Assembly (NCBI GenBank): GCA_030683195.1
Contig: JAUXQA010000086.1
Span: forward strand, 1-5,890
Source: Rhodoferax sp.
Lineage (GTDB): Bacteria; Pseudomonadota; Gammaproteobacteria; Burkholderiales; Burkholderiaceae_C
DNA: 5,890 bases
Direction: 5' to 3'
In this document: in pieces, positions 1 to 5,792 of the stretch
Layout: each line of letters starts with the position of its first letter
Numbering within the stretch: position 1 is the first letter of the stretch
Program-made: the position numbers and the translations under genes
The notes under the pieces: generated by a model
The model's input: the letters and a program-made list of their open reading frames with translations, nothing else
Databases searched by the model: none
What the model was told of the DNA's origin: nothing

Positions 1-304
1 CATGCAACTCTTCTTCGTTGGACTTGGCTTCTGCAGGTTGCGCGTTGAGCATGGACAGGGCGGAGGTCATCAGCAGCATGCCCCCACCCACCTGAAAGCT
101 GGCCAGAGAAATACCGAAGAACTCCAGGATGTGCAAGCCCATCAAGGCGCTGACGGCAATCACCACAAAGGCGCTGAATGACGAGATCAGGATGGTGCGA
201 CGGCGCTGCGCACTGGTGAAGTTGTGCGTGTAATGGATGAAAAACGGCACGATGGCCAGCGGGTTCACGATGGCCAGCAAGGTGACGAGGGGTTTGAAAT
301 CCAT
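1..304 (-). CDS. MarC family inner-membrane protein, N-terminal part (cut by window edge)
   Basis: The reading frame opens at an ATG (complement of 302-304) and runs open to the left edge, so only the first 101 residues are present; MarC proteins usually have about 200. MarC/UPF0056 proteins are integral inner-membrane proteins whose transport role is not established; the old link to multiple antibiotic resistance was withdrawn. Seen here: three hydrophobic segments at about residues 4-23, 39-60 and 66-86. Family hallmarks are Asn14-Pro15 in the first helix (AIVNPLAIVPFF), an Arg-rich cytoplasmic loop (RRR, 34-36), and FGISLASFQVGGG at 63-75, matching the family's FGIS-x-x-x-F-x-x-GGG pattern. 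A charged loop (EAKSNEEE) follows the third helix. The start lies 31 bp after the upstream dehydrogenase stop on the same strand, suggesting co-transcription. The ribosome site is weak (AAAGAA). Family call is firm; substrate unknown. Confidence 0.88.
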   Translation of the reverse strand, partial: MDFKPLVTLLAIVNPLAIVPFFIHYTHNFTSAQRRRTILISSFSAFVVIAVSALMGLHILEFFGISLASFQVGGGMLLMTSALSMLNAQPAEAKSNEEELH

Positions 305-335
305 GGTGATGTTCTTTGTGTGTTGAAGCTGCCGC

Positions 336-1082
336 TCAGCGTCCGCCGGTCACATCCAACAGCGTGCCCGTGGTGTAGCTGGCGTCATTTGACAGCAACC
401 ACACAATCGCCTGCGCTACCTCCTCTGCACTGCCCGCGCGCTGCATCGGCACCTGGGGTGCCATTTGCCGGGCCCGGTCGGGCTGGCCGCCAGAGGCGTG
501 AATGTCGGTCTCAATGATGCCGGGGCGCACCGCGTTGACGCGGATGCCTTCCAGTGCCACCTCTTTGGCGAAGCCGATCGTGAAGGTGTCGATGGCGCCC
601 TTGCTGGCGGCGTAGTCCACATACTGGCCCGCGCCGCCCAAGCGCGCTGCTGCGCTCGACACGTTGACGATCGCGCCGCCGCTGCCACCCAAGCGCGTGC
701 TCATGCGCTTCACGGCCTCGCGCGCACACACAAAACTGCCCACCACGTTGATGTCGAACATGCGCTTGAGCCGCGCCACGCTCATCTCGTCCACGCGGGC
801 CGCCACATCCACCACGCCGGCGTTGTTGACGAGGGCGGTGAGCCGCCCGAGTTTGGCGTCGATCTTCCGGAACATGGCCATCACCTGGGCCTCATCGCCC
901 ACATCGGCCTGCACGGTGATGGCGTTGCCGCCTTGTGCGCGAATCTGGCGCACCACCTCGTCAGCGGCCAGTGAGTTGGCGGTGTAGTTGACGGCCACGG
1001 CGTAGCCGCGTTGCGCTGCGAGCAGGGCGGTTGCGGCACCAATGCCGCGTGAGCCGCCGGTGATGAGAAGGGTAGGGTTCAC
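336..1082 (-). CDS. SDR family NAD(P)-dependent oxidoreductase
   Basis: A classical short-chain dehydrogenase/reductase of 248 residues, the usual family length. It is a cytosolic Rossmann-fold enzyme that interconverts a hydroxyl and a carbonyl group using NAD(P)H. Visible motifs: the dinucleotide-binding TGGSRGIG at 8-15, NNAG at 86-89, the structural Asn112, and catalytic Ser142/Ser143 with Tyr157 and Lys161 (YAASK). It also has the PG motif after the active site (RPGIIETDIH) and a C-terminal dimer-interface segment ending in DVTGGR. Arg12 and the absence of an Asp at the end of the second beta strand (VNYTANS, 31-37) favour NADP(H), as in FabG-like enzymes. The start is GTG, chosen because GCAGGA lies at a good distance and the protein begins directly at the first beta strand. 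It faces away from the isomerase gene and precedes marC-like DNA by 31 bp. Substrate not predictable. Confidence 0.93.
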   Translation of the reverse strand: MNPTLLITGGSRGIGAATALLAAQRGYAVAVNYTANSLAADEVVRQIRAQGGNAITVQADVGDEAQVMAMFRKIDAKLGRLTALVNNAGVVDVAARVDEMSVARLKRMFDINVVGSFVCAREAVKRMSTRLGGSGGAIVNVSSAAARLGGAGQYVDYAASKGAIDTFTIGFAKEVALEGIRVNAVRPGIIETDIHASGGQPDRARQMAPQVPMQRAGSAEEVAQAIVWLLSNDASYTTGTLLDVTGGR

Positions 1083-1088
1083 AGTGCG

Positions 1089-1094
1089 TCCTGC
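1089..1094 (-). promoter_or_regulatory. Ribosome binding site supporting the GTG start of the SDR gene
   Basis: The complement reads GCAGGA, with 6 nt between it and the GTG at 1082-1080. No ATG in frame nearby gives the complete first beta strand of the Rossmann fold, so this site decides the start. Confidence 0.65.
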
Positions 1095-1105
1095 AGGTTG
1101 TGGAA

Positions 1106-1134
1106 AATTAAGTTAAAACCAGCGTTTGAGTCAG
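1106..1134 (-). promoter_or_regulatory. Weak candidate promoter for the SDR-marC unit in the divergent gap
   Basis: The 121-bp gap 1083-1203 separates two divergent genes and should hold promoters for both. On the minus strand CTGACT (1134-1129) and TTAATT (1111-1106) are 17 bp apart, inside the only AT-rich part of the gap. The match to sigma-70 is modest: 4 of 6 at -35 and 3 of 6 at -10. I found no convincing -35/-10 pair for the plus-strand isomerase. Confidence 0.25.
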
Positions 1135-1169
1135 CGCATGTTAGCCGCAGCCTGTACCCCATCCGTGCC

Positions 1170-1191
1170 AAATTGCCCACAAATTACCCAC
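1170..1191 (+). repeat. Imperfect 11-bp tandem repeat just upstream of the isomerase RBS
   Basis: AAATTGCCCAC (1170-1180) is followed immediately by AAATTACCCAC (1181-1191), differing at one base. The pair abuts the Shine-Dalgarno sequence at 1192-1197. It could be a direct-repeat operator or a chance duplication; only two units are present. Confidence 0.55.
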
Positions 1192-1197
1192 AAGGAG
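1192..1197 (+). promoter_or_regulatory. Strong ribosome binding site fixing a TTG start
   Basis: AAGGAG lies 6 nt before the TTG at 1204. It sits inside the longer frame that opens at 1126, so the upstream ATG is unlikely to be used. The protein family begins with the short pre-beta-strand sequence found right after this TTG. Confidence 0.8.
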
Positions 1198-1203
1198 ACG
1201 AAC

Positions 1204-1818
1204 TTGACCACCATAGACTATTACTTTGCCCCGCAAAGCCCCTGGACCTATCTGGGCCATGCCCGCTTGACGGAGATCGCCCGCGCAGCGCAGGCCGAGG
1301 TGCGCGTGTTGCCGGCTGACTTTGGCCAGGTCTTTGCGGCCTCGGGTGGTCTGCCGTTGCCCAAGCGTGCGCCCCAGCGCCAGGCTTACCGGCTGCAGGA
1401 GCTGGCCCGTTTCCGGGATCATCTGCAGTTGCCGTTGACTGTGCAGCCTCGCTTTTTCCCGGTGGCGGCTGACCCGTCGGCCCGGTTGATCGTGGCGGTG
1501 GGTCTGCACGACGACATGGCCGCCGCCATGCGCCTCAGTGGCGCCGTATTTGCGGCGGTGTGGGCGCAGGAGCGTGACATTGCCAGCCCTGAGGTGCTGG
1601 CCGAGCTGTTGGCAGAGTGCAGCCTGCCAGCGCAGCGGCTGGACCAGTCGCTTGATGCAGCCGTGCAGGCGGTTTATGACGCCAACACCCGGTCTGCGCT
1701 GGACGCCGGCGTCTTTGGTGCGCCCAGTTATTGTGTGGATGGCGAAATTTTCTGGGGCCAGGACCGGCTTGACTTTTTGGCCCGCAAACTCAAGGCATCG
1801 GCCGACGCATCGGCCTGA
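1204..1818 (+). CDS. 2-hydroxychromene-2-carboxylate isomerase family protein (kappa-GST/DsbA fold)
   Basis: 204 residues from a TTG start; HCCA isomerases are about 200. Characterised members of this family use glutathione to isomerise 2-hydroxychromene-2-carboxylate to trans-o-hydroxybenzylidenepyruvate in naphthalene breakdown, but many chromosomal relatives have no known substrate. Seen: the N-terminal thioredoxin-like strand and active-site loop DYYFAPQSPWTYLG (5-18), with Ser12-Pro13 at the position of the catalytic glutathione-activating serine. A helical insert occupies the middle. The C-terminal signature GVFGAPSYCVDGEIFWGQDR starts at residue 169, with the cis-Pro at 173 and WGQDRLD at 184-190. 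There is no CxxC, so it is not a DsbA oxidoreductase. A longer frame from an ATG at 1126 adds 26 residues with no family similarity; the AAGGAG site rejects it. The exported hydrolase starts 42 bp downstream on the same strand. Family call firm, naphthalene role not supported by any neighbour. Confidence 0.92.
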   Translation: MTTIDYYFAPQSPWTYLGHARLTEIARAAQAEVRVLPADFGQVFAASGGLPLPKRAPQRQAYRLQELARFRDHLQLPLTVQPRFFPVAADPSARLIVAVGLHDDMAAAMRLSGAVFAAVWAQERDIASPEVLAELLAECSLPAQRLDQSLDAAVQAVYDANTRSALDAGVFGAPSYCVDGEIFWGQDRLDFLARKLKASADASA

Positions 1819-1860
1819 AGCCGCTCAAACCCCTTGTTGTTACTGCCAAGCAGGTGTTTT

Positions 1861-2799
1861 ATGTTCTCCACCTTGTTTTTTAAGCCTTTTAGACCTCTGT
1901 CCGGCGTATCCATTGCCTCGGTAGCTATTGGTTTTATATCGGTTCTGGGTATGGCGGGGGCCTTGCCGGCTGCAACTCAACCCTACAGCGGACCGCTGTT
2001 TGATGCCCACCTGCATTACAACGAAGAGGCCTGGAATGGCCAGACCGGGCCGCACCCCTTGAGCGATGTACTAGCCCGCATGAAGCGCAACAACGTGAAG
2101 GCGGTGGTGGCCAATTCGCGCCCCAACGATGGCACGCGGGCCCTGGCTGACGCGCGGGACGAAACCCGTGTGGCCGGCGTCACCGTTATTCCTTTTGTGC
2201 GCCTGTACCGCAACCGTGCGGATTACGACAACTGGTTTCGCGATGAGTCGATTTATGAGATGGTGCAGGCTGAACTGGCCCGGGGCACGGGCAGCGGGCC
2301 CTACCGGGGCTTGGGTGAGTTTCACCTGTATGACAGTGCCAACGCCAATGGCGTGGTCGCCAAAAAGTTGATGACTCTGGCAGAGGACAAGGGCCTGGCG
2401 GTGTTGGCCCACGTGGACGATGTAGCCATCGATCTGCTGATGGCCAATACCCCGTCCAGGGGGCAAAAGATGCGTCTGATCTGGGCGCATACCGGAATTG
2501 GCGGCGCTTCGGCCGAGCGGGTCGATGCGCTGTTTGGCAGATACCCTTTGCTGATGGGCGAATTGTCCTACCGGCCTGGCCTGACTTGCGAAGGCGGGCG
2601 GCTCTGCCCCGAATGGCGCGCCTTGGTGCTGAAATACCCGACCCGCTTCATGGTGGGCTCGGACACCTGGGTCAACCAGCGCTGGCTCTATTACGACGAG
2701 CTCATGCAGAGCTACCGCACCTGGCTGGGCGACTTGCCGGCAGAGGTGGCGCGCAACATTGCCTGGGCCAATGGCGCCTCGCTTTTTGGCCTGAAATAG
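1861..2799 (+). CDS. Amidohydrolase family protein (TIM-barrel metal-dependent hydrolase), putative exported
   Basis: 312 residues from the ATG at 1861, preceded by CAGG with about 6 nt spacing; a TTG at 1834 would add nine residues. It resembles the amidohydrolase_2-type metal-dependent TIM-barrel hydrolases. Likely metal and catalytic residues: His50-x-His52 in FDAHLH, Glu153/His155 (GEFH), His184 (AHVDD), His210 (WAHTG), and Asp268 in MVGSDTW at the end of the barrel. Reaction and substrate cannot be told; the family includes decarboxylases, lactonases and amide hydrolases. The N-terminus (1-38) looks like a signal peptide: Lys8 and Arg11, a hydrophobic core at about 16-34, and possible cleavage after Ala34 (AGA) or Ala37. 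Periplasmic location is inferred. Oddity: DNA for residues 10-25 matches a repeat also found at the end of hemB, and codons here (AGA, ATA, GTA, TTT) differ from the GC-rich remainder. Gaps to its neighbours are 42 and 40 bp, suggesting an operon. Confidence 0.87.
   Translation: MFSTLFFKPFRPLSGVSIASVAIGFISVLGMAGALPAATQPYSGPLFDAHLHYNEEAWNGQTGPHPLSDVLARMKRNNVKAVVANSRPNDGTRALADARDETRVAGVTVIPFVRLYRNRADYDNWFRDESIYEMVQAELARGTGSGPYRGLGEFHLYDSANANGVVAKKLMTLAEDKGLAVLAHVDDVAIDLLMANTPSRGQKMRLIWAHTGIGGASAERVDALFGRYPLLMGELSYRPGLTCEGGRLCPEWRALVLKYPTRFMVGSDTWVNQRWLYYDELMQSYRTWLGDLPAEVARNIAWANGASLFGLK
1890..1935 (+). repeat. Copy 1 of an AT-rich interspersed repeat, inside the amidohydrolase signal-peptide region
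   Basis: Without gaps this segment aligns to 4691-4736: CCGGCGTAT (1901-1909) and TAGCTATT (1922-1929) are exact in both copies at the same 21-bp offset. A CTCT/ATCT box precedes them and TTTT follows; by hand count about 32 of 46 positions match. It is in frame and encodes part of the predicted signal peptide, including VAIGF of the hydrophobic core. The layout (CCTCT, variable stem, TAGCTATT, T-rich end) resembles an intergenic repeat I recall as common in Comamonadaceae; that is recollection, not a search result. Confidence 0.6.
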
Positions 2800-2839
2800 G
2801 GCCACCGATTTCTCAACCTTCCATCACAGACAAGCCCAC

Positions 2840-3490
2840 ATGCTTCAATTGCACTACTACCCCAGCACCGCCGCGATGGCGCCGCATATCGTGCTCGAAG
2901 AAATCGGCGCCCCGTTCCAGTTGGTGCATGTTGATCGTCTGGTCAATGCCCACAAGACGCCCGCCTACCTCCAGCTCAATCCCAACGGCCTGATCCCGGT
3001 GCTGGTGCATTGCGATCTGGTGCTGTACGAGACCGCCGCCATCTGCCTGCATTTGTGCGACACGCATCCTCAGGCGGGTCTGGCACCCGCCCTGGGCACC
3101 GTCGACCGCGCCCACTTTTACAAGTGGATGGCCTGGCTAACCAACAGCCTGCAAGCGACCCTGATTCTGTATTTTTACCCCGAGCGCTGGGTGAATGAGG
3201 GCAACACATCCGGTGTGGCGCAGGTCAAGGCGCATGCCGAACACAAGGTGGGCGCGTTGCTGGACCAGCTCGACGCTGAACTGGCCCGCCACGGCAAACC
3301 GTGGTTATTGGGCGAGGCCTACAGTGCTGTAGACCCGTATGCCCTGATGCTGGGGCGCTGGACGCGTGGATTCGCCTCGCCTCCGGCCCGCAGTCGCCCC
3401 CACTTGGGGCCGTACTTGCAGAGGGTGCTGGCGCGCCCAGCCGTGCAGCGGGTGTTTGCCACCGAGCAGTTGGCCCAGCCCTGGGTCTGA
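2840..3490 (+). CDS. Glutathione S-transferase family protein
   Basis: 216 residues, typical for a cytosolic bacterial GST, which conjugates glutathione to electrophiles or uses it in reduction or isomerisation. N-terminal thioredoxin-like domain (about 1-78): LHYYPSTAAMAPHIVLEEIG, with Tyr6 at the place of the beta-class tyrosine. The NPNGLIPVL segment carries the cis-Pro at residue 53, and Glu64-Thr65 sits where the glutathione-binding Glu-Ser pair is usual. C-terminal all-helical domain (about 88-210): the N-capping motif residue Asp165 in SAVDPY is present. Oddity: the beta-class catalytic Cys10 is replaced by Ala11, so chemistry would rely on Tyr6 or Ser9/Thr10. The start ATG has no evident Shine-Dalgarno sequence, but it gives the exact family N-terminus. 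It follows the hydrolase by 40 bp and converges on the CorA gene. Natural substrate unknown. Confidence 0.93.
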   Translation: MLQLHYYPSTAAMAPHIVLEEIGAPFQLVHVDRLVNAHKTPAYLQLNPNGLIPVLVHCDLVLYETAAICLHLCDTHPQAGLAPALGTVDRAHFYKWMAWLTNSLQATLILYFYPERWVNEGNTSGVAQVKAHAEHKVGALLDQLDAELARHGKPWLLGEAYSAVDPYALMLGRWTRGFASPPARSRPHLGPYLQRVLARPAVQRVFATEQLAQPWV

Positions 3491-3512
3491 AGCCCCGGCG
3501 GGCATCCTTCAG
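3487..3512. other. Inverted repeat holding both convergent stop codons
   Basis: CTGAAG (3487-3492) and CTTCAG (3507-3512) are perfect reverse complements. Inside them CCC (3493-3495) can pair with GGG (3500-3502) around a CGGC loop. The TGA of the GST gene lies in the left arm and the stop of the CorA gene in the right arm. It could serve as a shared, weak transcription end, but no T-run follows on either strand, so an intrinsic terminator is not shown. Confidence 0.4.
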
Positions 3513-4657
3513 CGGCCGGAGCGCTCCAGGTAGCGTTTGCGCCAGAAAAAGACCACCAGACTCACAGCCGTCAGCGCCATGAAGCCCAGGGTGATCCAGA
3601 AGCCCCCTGATTTGTGCAGCAGCGGGATGAACTCGAAGTTCATGCCGAAGATGCCGGCAATCAAATTCAAGGGCAAAAAAATCGCCGTCAACACCGTGAG
3701 CGTGCGCATGATCTGGTTGGTGCGGTGGCTCTGCGCGTTGAAGTGCATCTGCACCGCGGTTTCAGCGCTTTGCTCCAGCCGGCGAACATGGTGCACCACA
3801 CGTTCAATGTGTTCCAGCACGTCGCGGCTGCGCACCTGGAGCAGGTCTTGTTCCCGTTGGCCCTGTGGCGTCTCGGCCTCGGGCCAGTTCTTGAGGGCTT
3901 CAATCCAGTCCTGCAGGGCGGCACGCTGGTCGTCGCATATTTCATCCAGGTGGTGCAGCGCCAGCCGGGCCTCCAGCATCGTGGCCCAGTTGTTGAAGCG
4001 GGTTTTGGGGCTCAGCAACTCCAGCTGCCAGTGGTCGAGCTGCTGCGTGAGCTGGCGGCGCAGGTCGAGGTAGCCGTCCACCATCTGATTGACCAGGCGC
4101 AGCATCATGTCGGCCGGGCCGGCCGGGATACCGCGCGCCCCGGCGGAGCGGCTGTCCGGAGTGCCCGGCACCCGTGTGTCGGCCTGGCTGGCGGCCAGCA
4201 AGCGTGCGGCATAGGCTTCCCGCACGGTGCAGTCGGTCGGGTGAACGCTCAGCAGCACCCGGTCAAACACAGCGAAGCCCACTGGACTGGTGTCAATGCG
4301 CCGCAAGATGGGCGGCCCGCCGCGCTTGGGCAGCCGGTGGGGCGGCACGCCCACCTGCACGGGTTCGTGCTCGCTGTGGCCTGCAGCCAGACGGTGAAAC
4401 ACCAGCAGGTCGTACTGCGAGGTGTAGTCATAGCGCGACGGCAGTTGCTGGTTCAGCAGGTCTGAAATATGCAGGTCAACAAGCTCCATGCCGCTCAGGC
4501 GCTGCAGGGTGGCCTGCATCATGGCCTGCATCGCCTCCAGTTCCGGGCGCGTGCAAGCGATCCACAGATAGCCCTTCTCGGGCAAGTGAGCGCTGGCCAG
4601 CGGGTCCGGCGCCAGGATTTCAGTCACCTGGGCGGCATTGACATTGAAAATTCGCAT
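3509..4657 (-). CDS. CorA family divalent cation transporter
   Basis: 382 residues from the ATG at 4657. A TTG one codon earlier is possible, but AGGG lies 7 nt before the ATG. CorA proteins form pentameric inner-membrane channels that admit Mg2+ (also Co2+ or Ni2+), gated by a large cytoplasmic N-terminal domain. Seen: a long soluble domain (about 1-310) with a charged, helical stalk (about 185-310, rich in Arg, Glu, Gln and Leu). A first transmembrane helix at about 316-337 ends in the signature Gly338-Met339-Asn340. A short periplasmic loop FEFIPLLHKSGG and a second helix at about 353-371 are followed by the basic tail WRKRYLERSGR. The loop lacks the acidic residue of the classical MPEL motif (here IPLL), and the protein is longer than the roughly 316-residue enteric CorA. 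The GMN motif argues against ZntB, but the ion carried is not proven. It lies 68 bp downstream of hemB on the same strand and may be read from the same promoter. Confidence 0.9.
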   Translation of the reverse strand: MRIFNVNAAQVTEILAPDPLASAHLPEKGYLWIACTRPELEAMQAMMQATLQRLSGMELVDLHISDLLNQQLPSRYDYTSQYDLLVFHRLAAGHSEHEPVQVGVPPHRLPKRGGPPILRRIDTSPVGFAVFDRVLLSVHPTDCTVREAYAARLLAASQADTRVPGTPDSRSAGARGIPAGPADMMLRLVNQMVDGYLDLRRQLTQQLDHWQLELLSPKTRFNNWATMLEARLALHHLDEICDDQRAALQDWIEALKNWPEAETPQGQREQDLLQVRSRDVLEHIERVVHHVRRLEQSAETAVQMHFNAQSHRTNQIMRTLTVLTAIFLPLNLIAGIFGMNFEFIPLLHKSGGFWITLGFMALTAVSLVVFFWRKRYLERSGR

Positions 4658-4690
4658 CAAATGGCCCTGCAGACCCTGGTTTTAATTAAA

Positions 4691-4736
4691 TTGGCATCTA
4701 GCCGGCGTATTTGTTGGCTTTATAGCTATTTATTTT
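4691..4736 (+). repeat. Copy 2 of the AT-rich interspersed repeat, overlapping the hemB stop
   Basis: This segment contains ATCTAG, CCGGCGTAT (4702-4710) and TAGCTATT (4723-4730), matching copy 1 at identical spacing. An internal AGCC (4700-4703) and GGCT (4716-4719) can form a short hairpin. The complement of CTA at 4726-4728, inside the conserved TAGCTATT box, is the TAG stop of hemB, so the last three residues (QNK) and the stop lie within or at the edge of the repeat. The hairpin is too short to call a terminator, though it could influence read-through into the CorA gene. Confidence 0.6.
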
Positions 4737-5742
4737 GCAATAAACGAGCGGCGTCCAGGGCGAAATACGTCAGTACCCCATCGGCTCCCGCCCGCTTGAA
4801 GGCTAGCAGGCTTTCCATCATCACTGCATCGTGGTCGAGCCAGCCGTTCAAGGCCGCGGCCTTGAGCATGGCGTATTCGCCGCTCACCTGGTAGGCAAAG
4901 GTGGGCACCTTGAACTCGTCCTTCACGCGCCTCACCACGTCCAGATAGGGCATGCCGGGCTTGACCATCACCATGTCGGCGCCCTCGGCAATGTCCATCG
5001 CCACTTCGCGCAGCGCTTCATCGGAGTTGCCCGGGTCCATCTGGTAGACCTTTTTGTTACTTTTGCCCAAGTTGCCTGCGGAGCCCACCGCATCGCGGAA
5101 CGGGCCATAGAAGGCGCTGGCGTACTTGGCGCTGTACGCCATTATGCGGGTGTGCACAAAGTGGTGGGCTTCAAGCGCTTGGCGGATCGCACCAATACGA
5201 CCGTCCATCATGTCGCTGGGCGCCACAATATCCACGCCAGCAGCCGCCTGGGTGAGCGCCTGCTTCACCAATACCTCAATGGTGGCATCGTTCAGGATGT
5301 AGCCGTTTTCTGCCGGATTAGTGTCGGGCAGGCCGTCCTGCCCATGGGTAGTGAAGGGGTCCAACGCCACATCGGTCATCACACCGAGGTCGGGAAACTC
5401 TTTTTTGAGGGCCTGCACCACGCGTGGCACGAGCCCGTCCGGGTTCATGGCCTCGCGGCCGTCGGGCGTTTTCAGCGCGGGATCAATCACTGGAAACAAG
5501 GCCATGACCGGAATACCCAGGCGCACACACTCTTCAGCTACTGGCAGCAACAAGTCCAGACTCAAACGTTCCACGCCCGGCATGGAGCCAATCGGCTCAC
5601 GCTGTTGTTGTCCATCCACAACAAACACCGGATAAATCAGATCGTGTGGGGTCAATGCGTTTTCACGGACCAAATTGCGCGTGAAAGCGTCGCGACGCAG
5701 GCGGCGCGGGCGACCCAATGGGTAAGGAGCATAGGTAGTCAT
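4726..5742 (-). CDS. hemB: Porphobilinogen synthase (delta-aminolevulinic acid dehydratase)
   Basis: 338 residues, full length. It condenses two 5-aminolevulinate molecules to porphobilinogen, the second common step of heme, siroheme and cobalamin synthesis, in the cytosol. Active-site landmarks are all present: the two Schiff-base lysines Lys206 (MAYSAKYAS) and Lys261 (MVMVKPGMPYLD), the active-site lid KSNKKVYQMDPGN (227-239), and APSDMMDGR (174-182). The metal segment reads DVALDPFTTHGQDG (124-137): Ala126, Asp128 and Asp136 replace the three zinc-binding cysteines of E. coli-type enzymes. This is the aspartate-rich Mg2+-dependent class described in Pseudomonas aeruginosa. The Arg-rich N-terminal arm (RPRRLRRD, 11-18) supports octamer assembly in this family. 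The ATG at 5742 gives the standard N-terminus, although no clear Shine-Dalgarno sequence precedes it. The stop codon falls inside an interspersed repeat. A perfect inverted repeat lies 27 bp upstream of the start. Confidence 0.98.
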   Translation of the reverse strand: MTTYAPYPLGRPRRLRRDAFTRNLVRENALTPHDLIYPVFVVDGQQQREPIGSMPGVERLSLDLLLPVAEECVRLGIPVMALFPVIDPALKTPDGREAMNPDGLVPRVVQALKKEFPDLGVMTDVALDPFTTHGQDGLPDTNPAENGYILNDATIEVLVKQALTQAAAGVDIVAPSDMMDGRIGAIRQALEAHHFVHTRIMAYSAKYASAFYGPFRDAVGSAGNLGKSNKKVYQMDPGNSDEALREVAMDIAEGADMVMVKPGMPYLDVVRRVKDEFKVPTFAYQVSGEYAMLKAAALNGWLDHDAVMMESLLAFKRAGADGVLTYFALDAARLLQNK

Positions 5743-5768
5743 AGCCGAAAAGTGTAATCGGGTAAGGC

Positions 5769-5792
5769 TTTTTGTCCTCCAGCGGACAAAAA
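5769..5792. promoter_or_regulatory. Perfect 9-bp inverted repeat upstream of hemB (operator or 5'-hairpin candidate)
   Basis: TTTTTGTCC (5769-5777) and GGACAAAAA (5784-5792) are exact reverse complements around a 6-base spacer. T bases precede and A bases follow the GC core on both strands, the reverse of an intrinsic terminator. It lies 27 bp before the hemB ATG and overlaps the expected start of hemB transcription, which suits either a dimeric repressor site or a hairpin at the mRNA 5' end. I do not recognise the motif. Confidence 0.5.

Noticed and set aside
465..974. 169-residue open frame opposite the SDR gene
   Set aside because: Shadow of a complete SDR with all catalytic motifs; the antisense product is rich in His and Ala with no domain.
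1126..1203. Upstream ATG extending the isomerase by 26 residues
   Set aside because: The extension has no family similarity and contains the AAGGAG site serving the TTG at 1204.
2787..2804. TGGCC...GGCCA hairpin around the amidohydrolase stop as a terminator
   Set aside because: Only 5 bp of stem with an 8-base loop and no T-run after it; not convincing, and the GST gene follows closely.
2071..2805. 244-residue open frame opposite the amidohydrolase
   Set aside because: Antisense shadow of a gene with clear metal-site motifs; no recognisable domain or ribosome site.
3614..4465. 283-residue open frame opposite the CorA gene
   Set aside because: Antisense shadow; the CorA frame has the GMN motif and two transmembrane helices.
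4831..5757. 308-residue open frame on the plus strand opposite hemB
   Set aside because: It mirrors hemB, whose active-site motifs are complete; the antisense product is His/Gly-rich and low in family-like features, as expected from GC-rich third positions.
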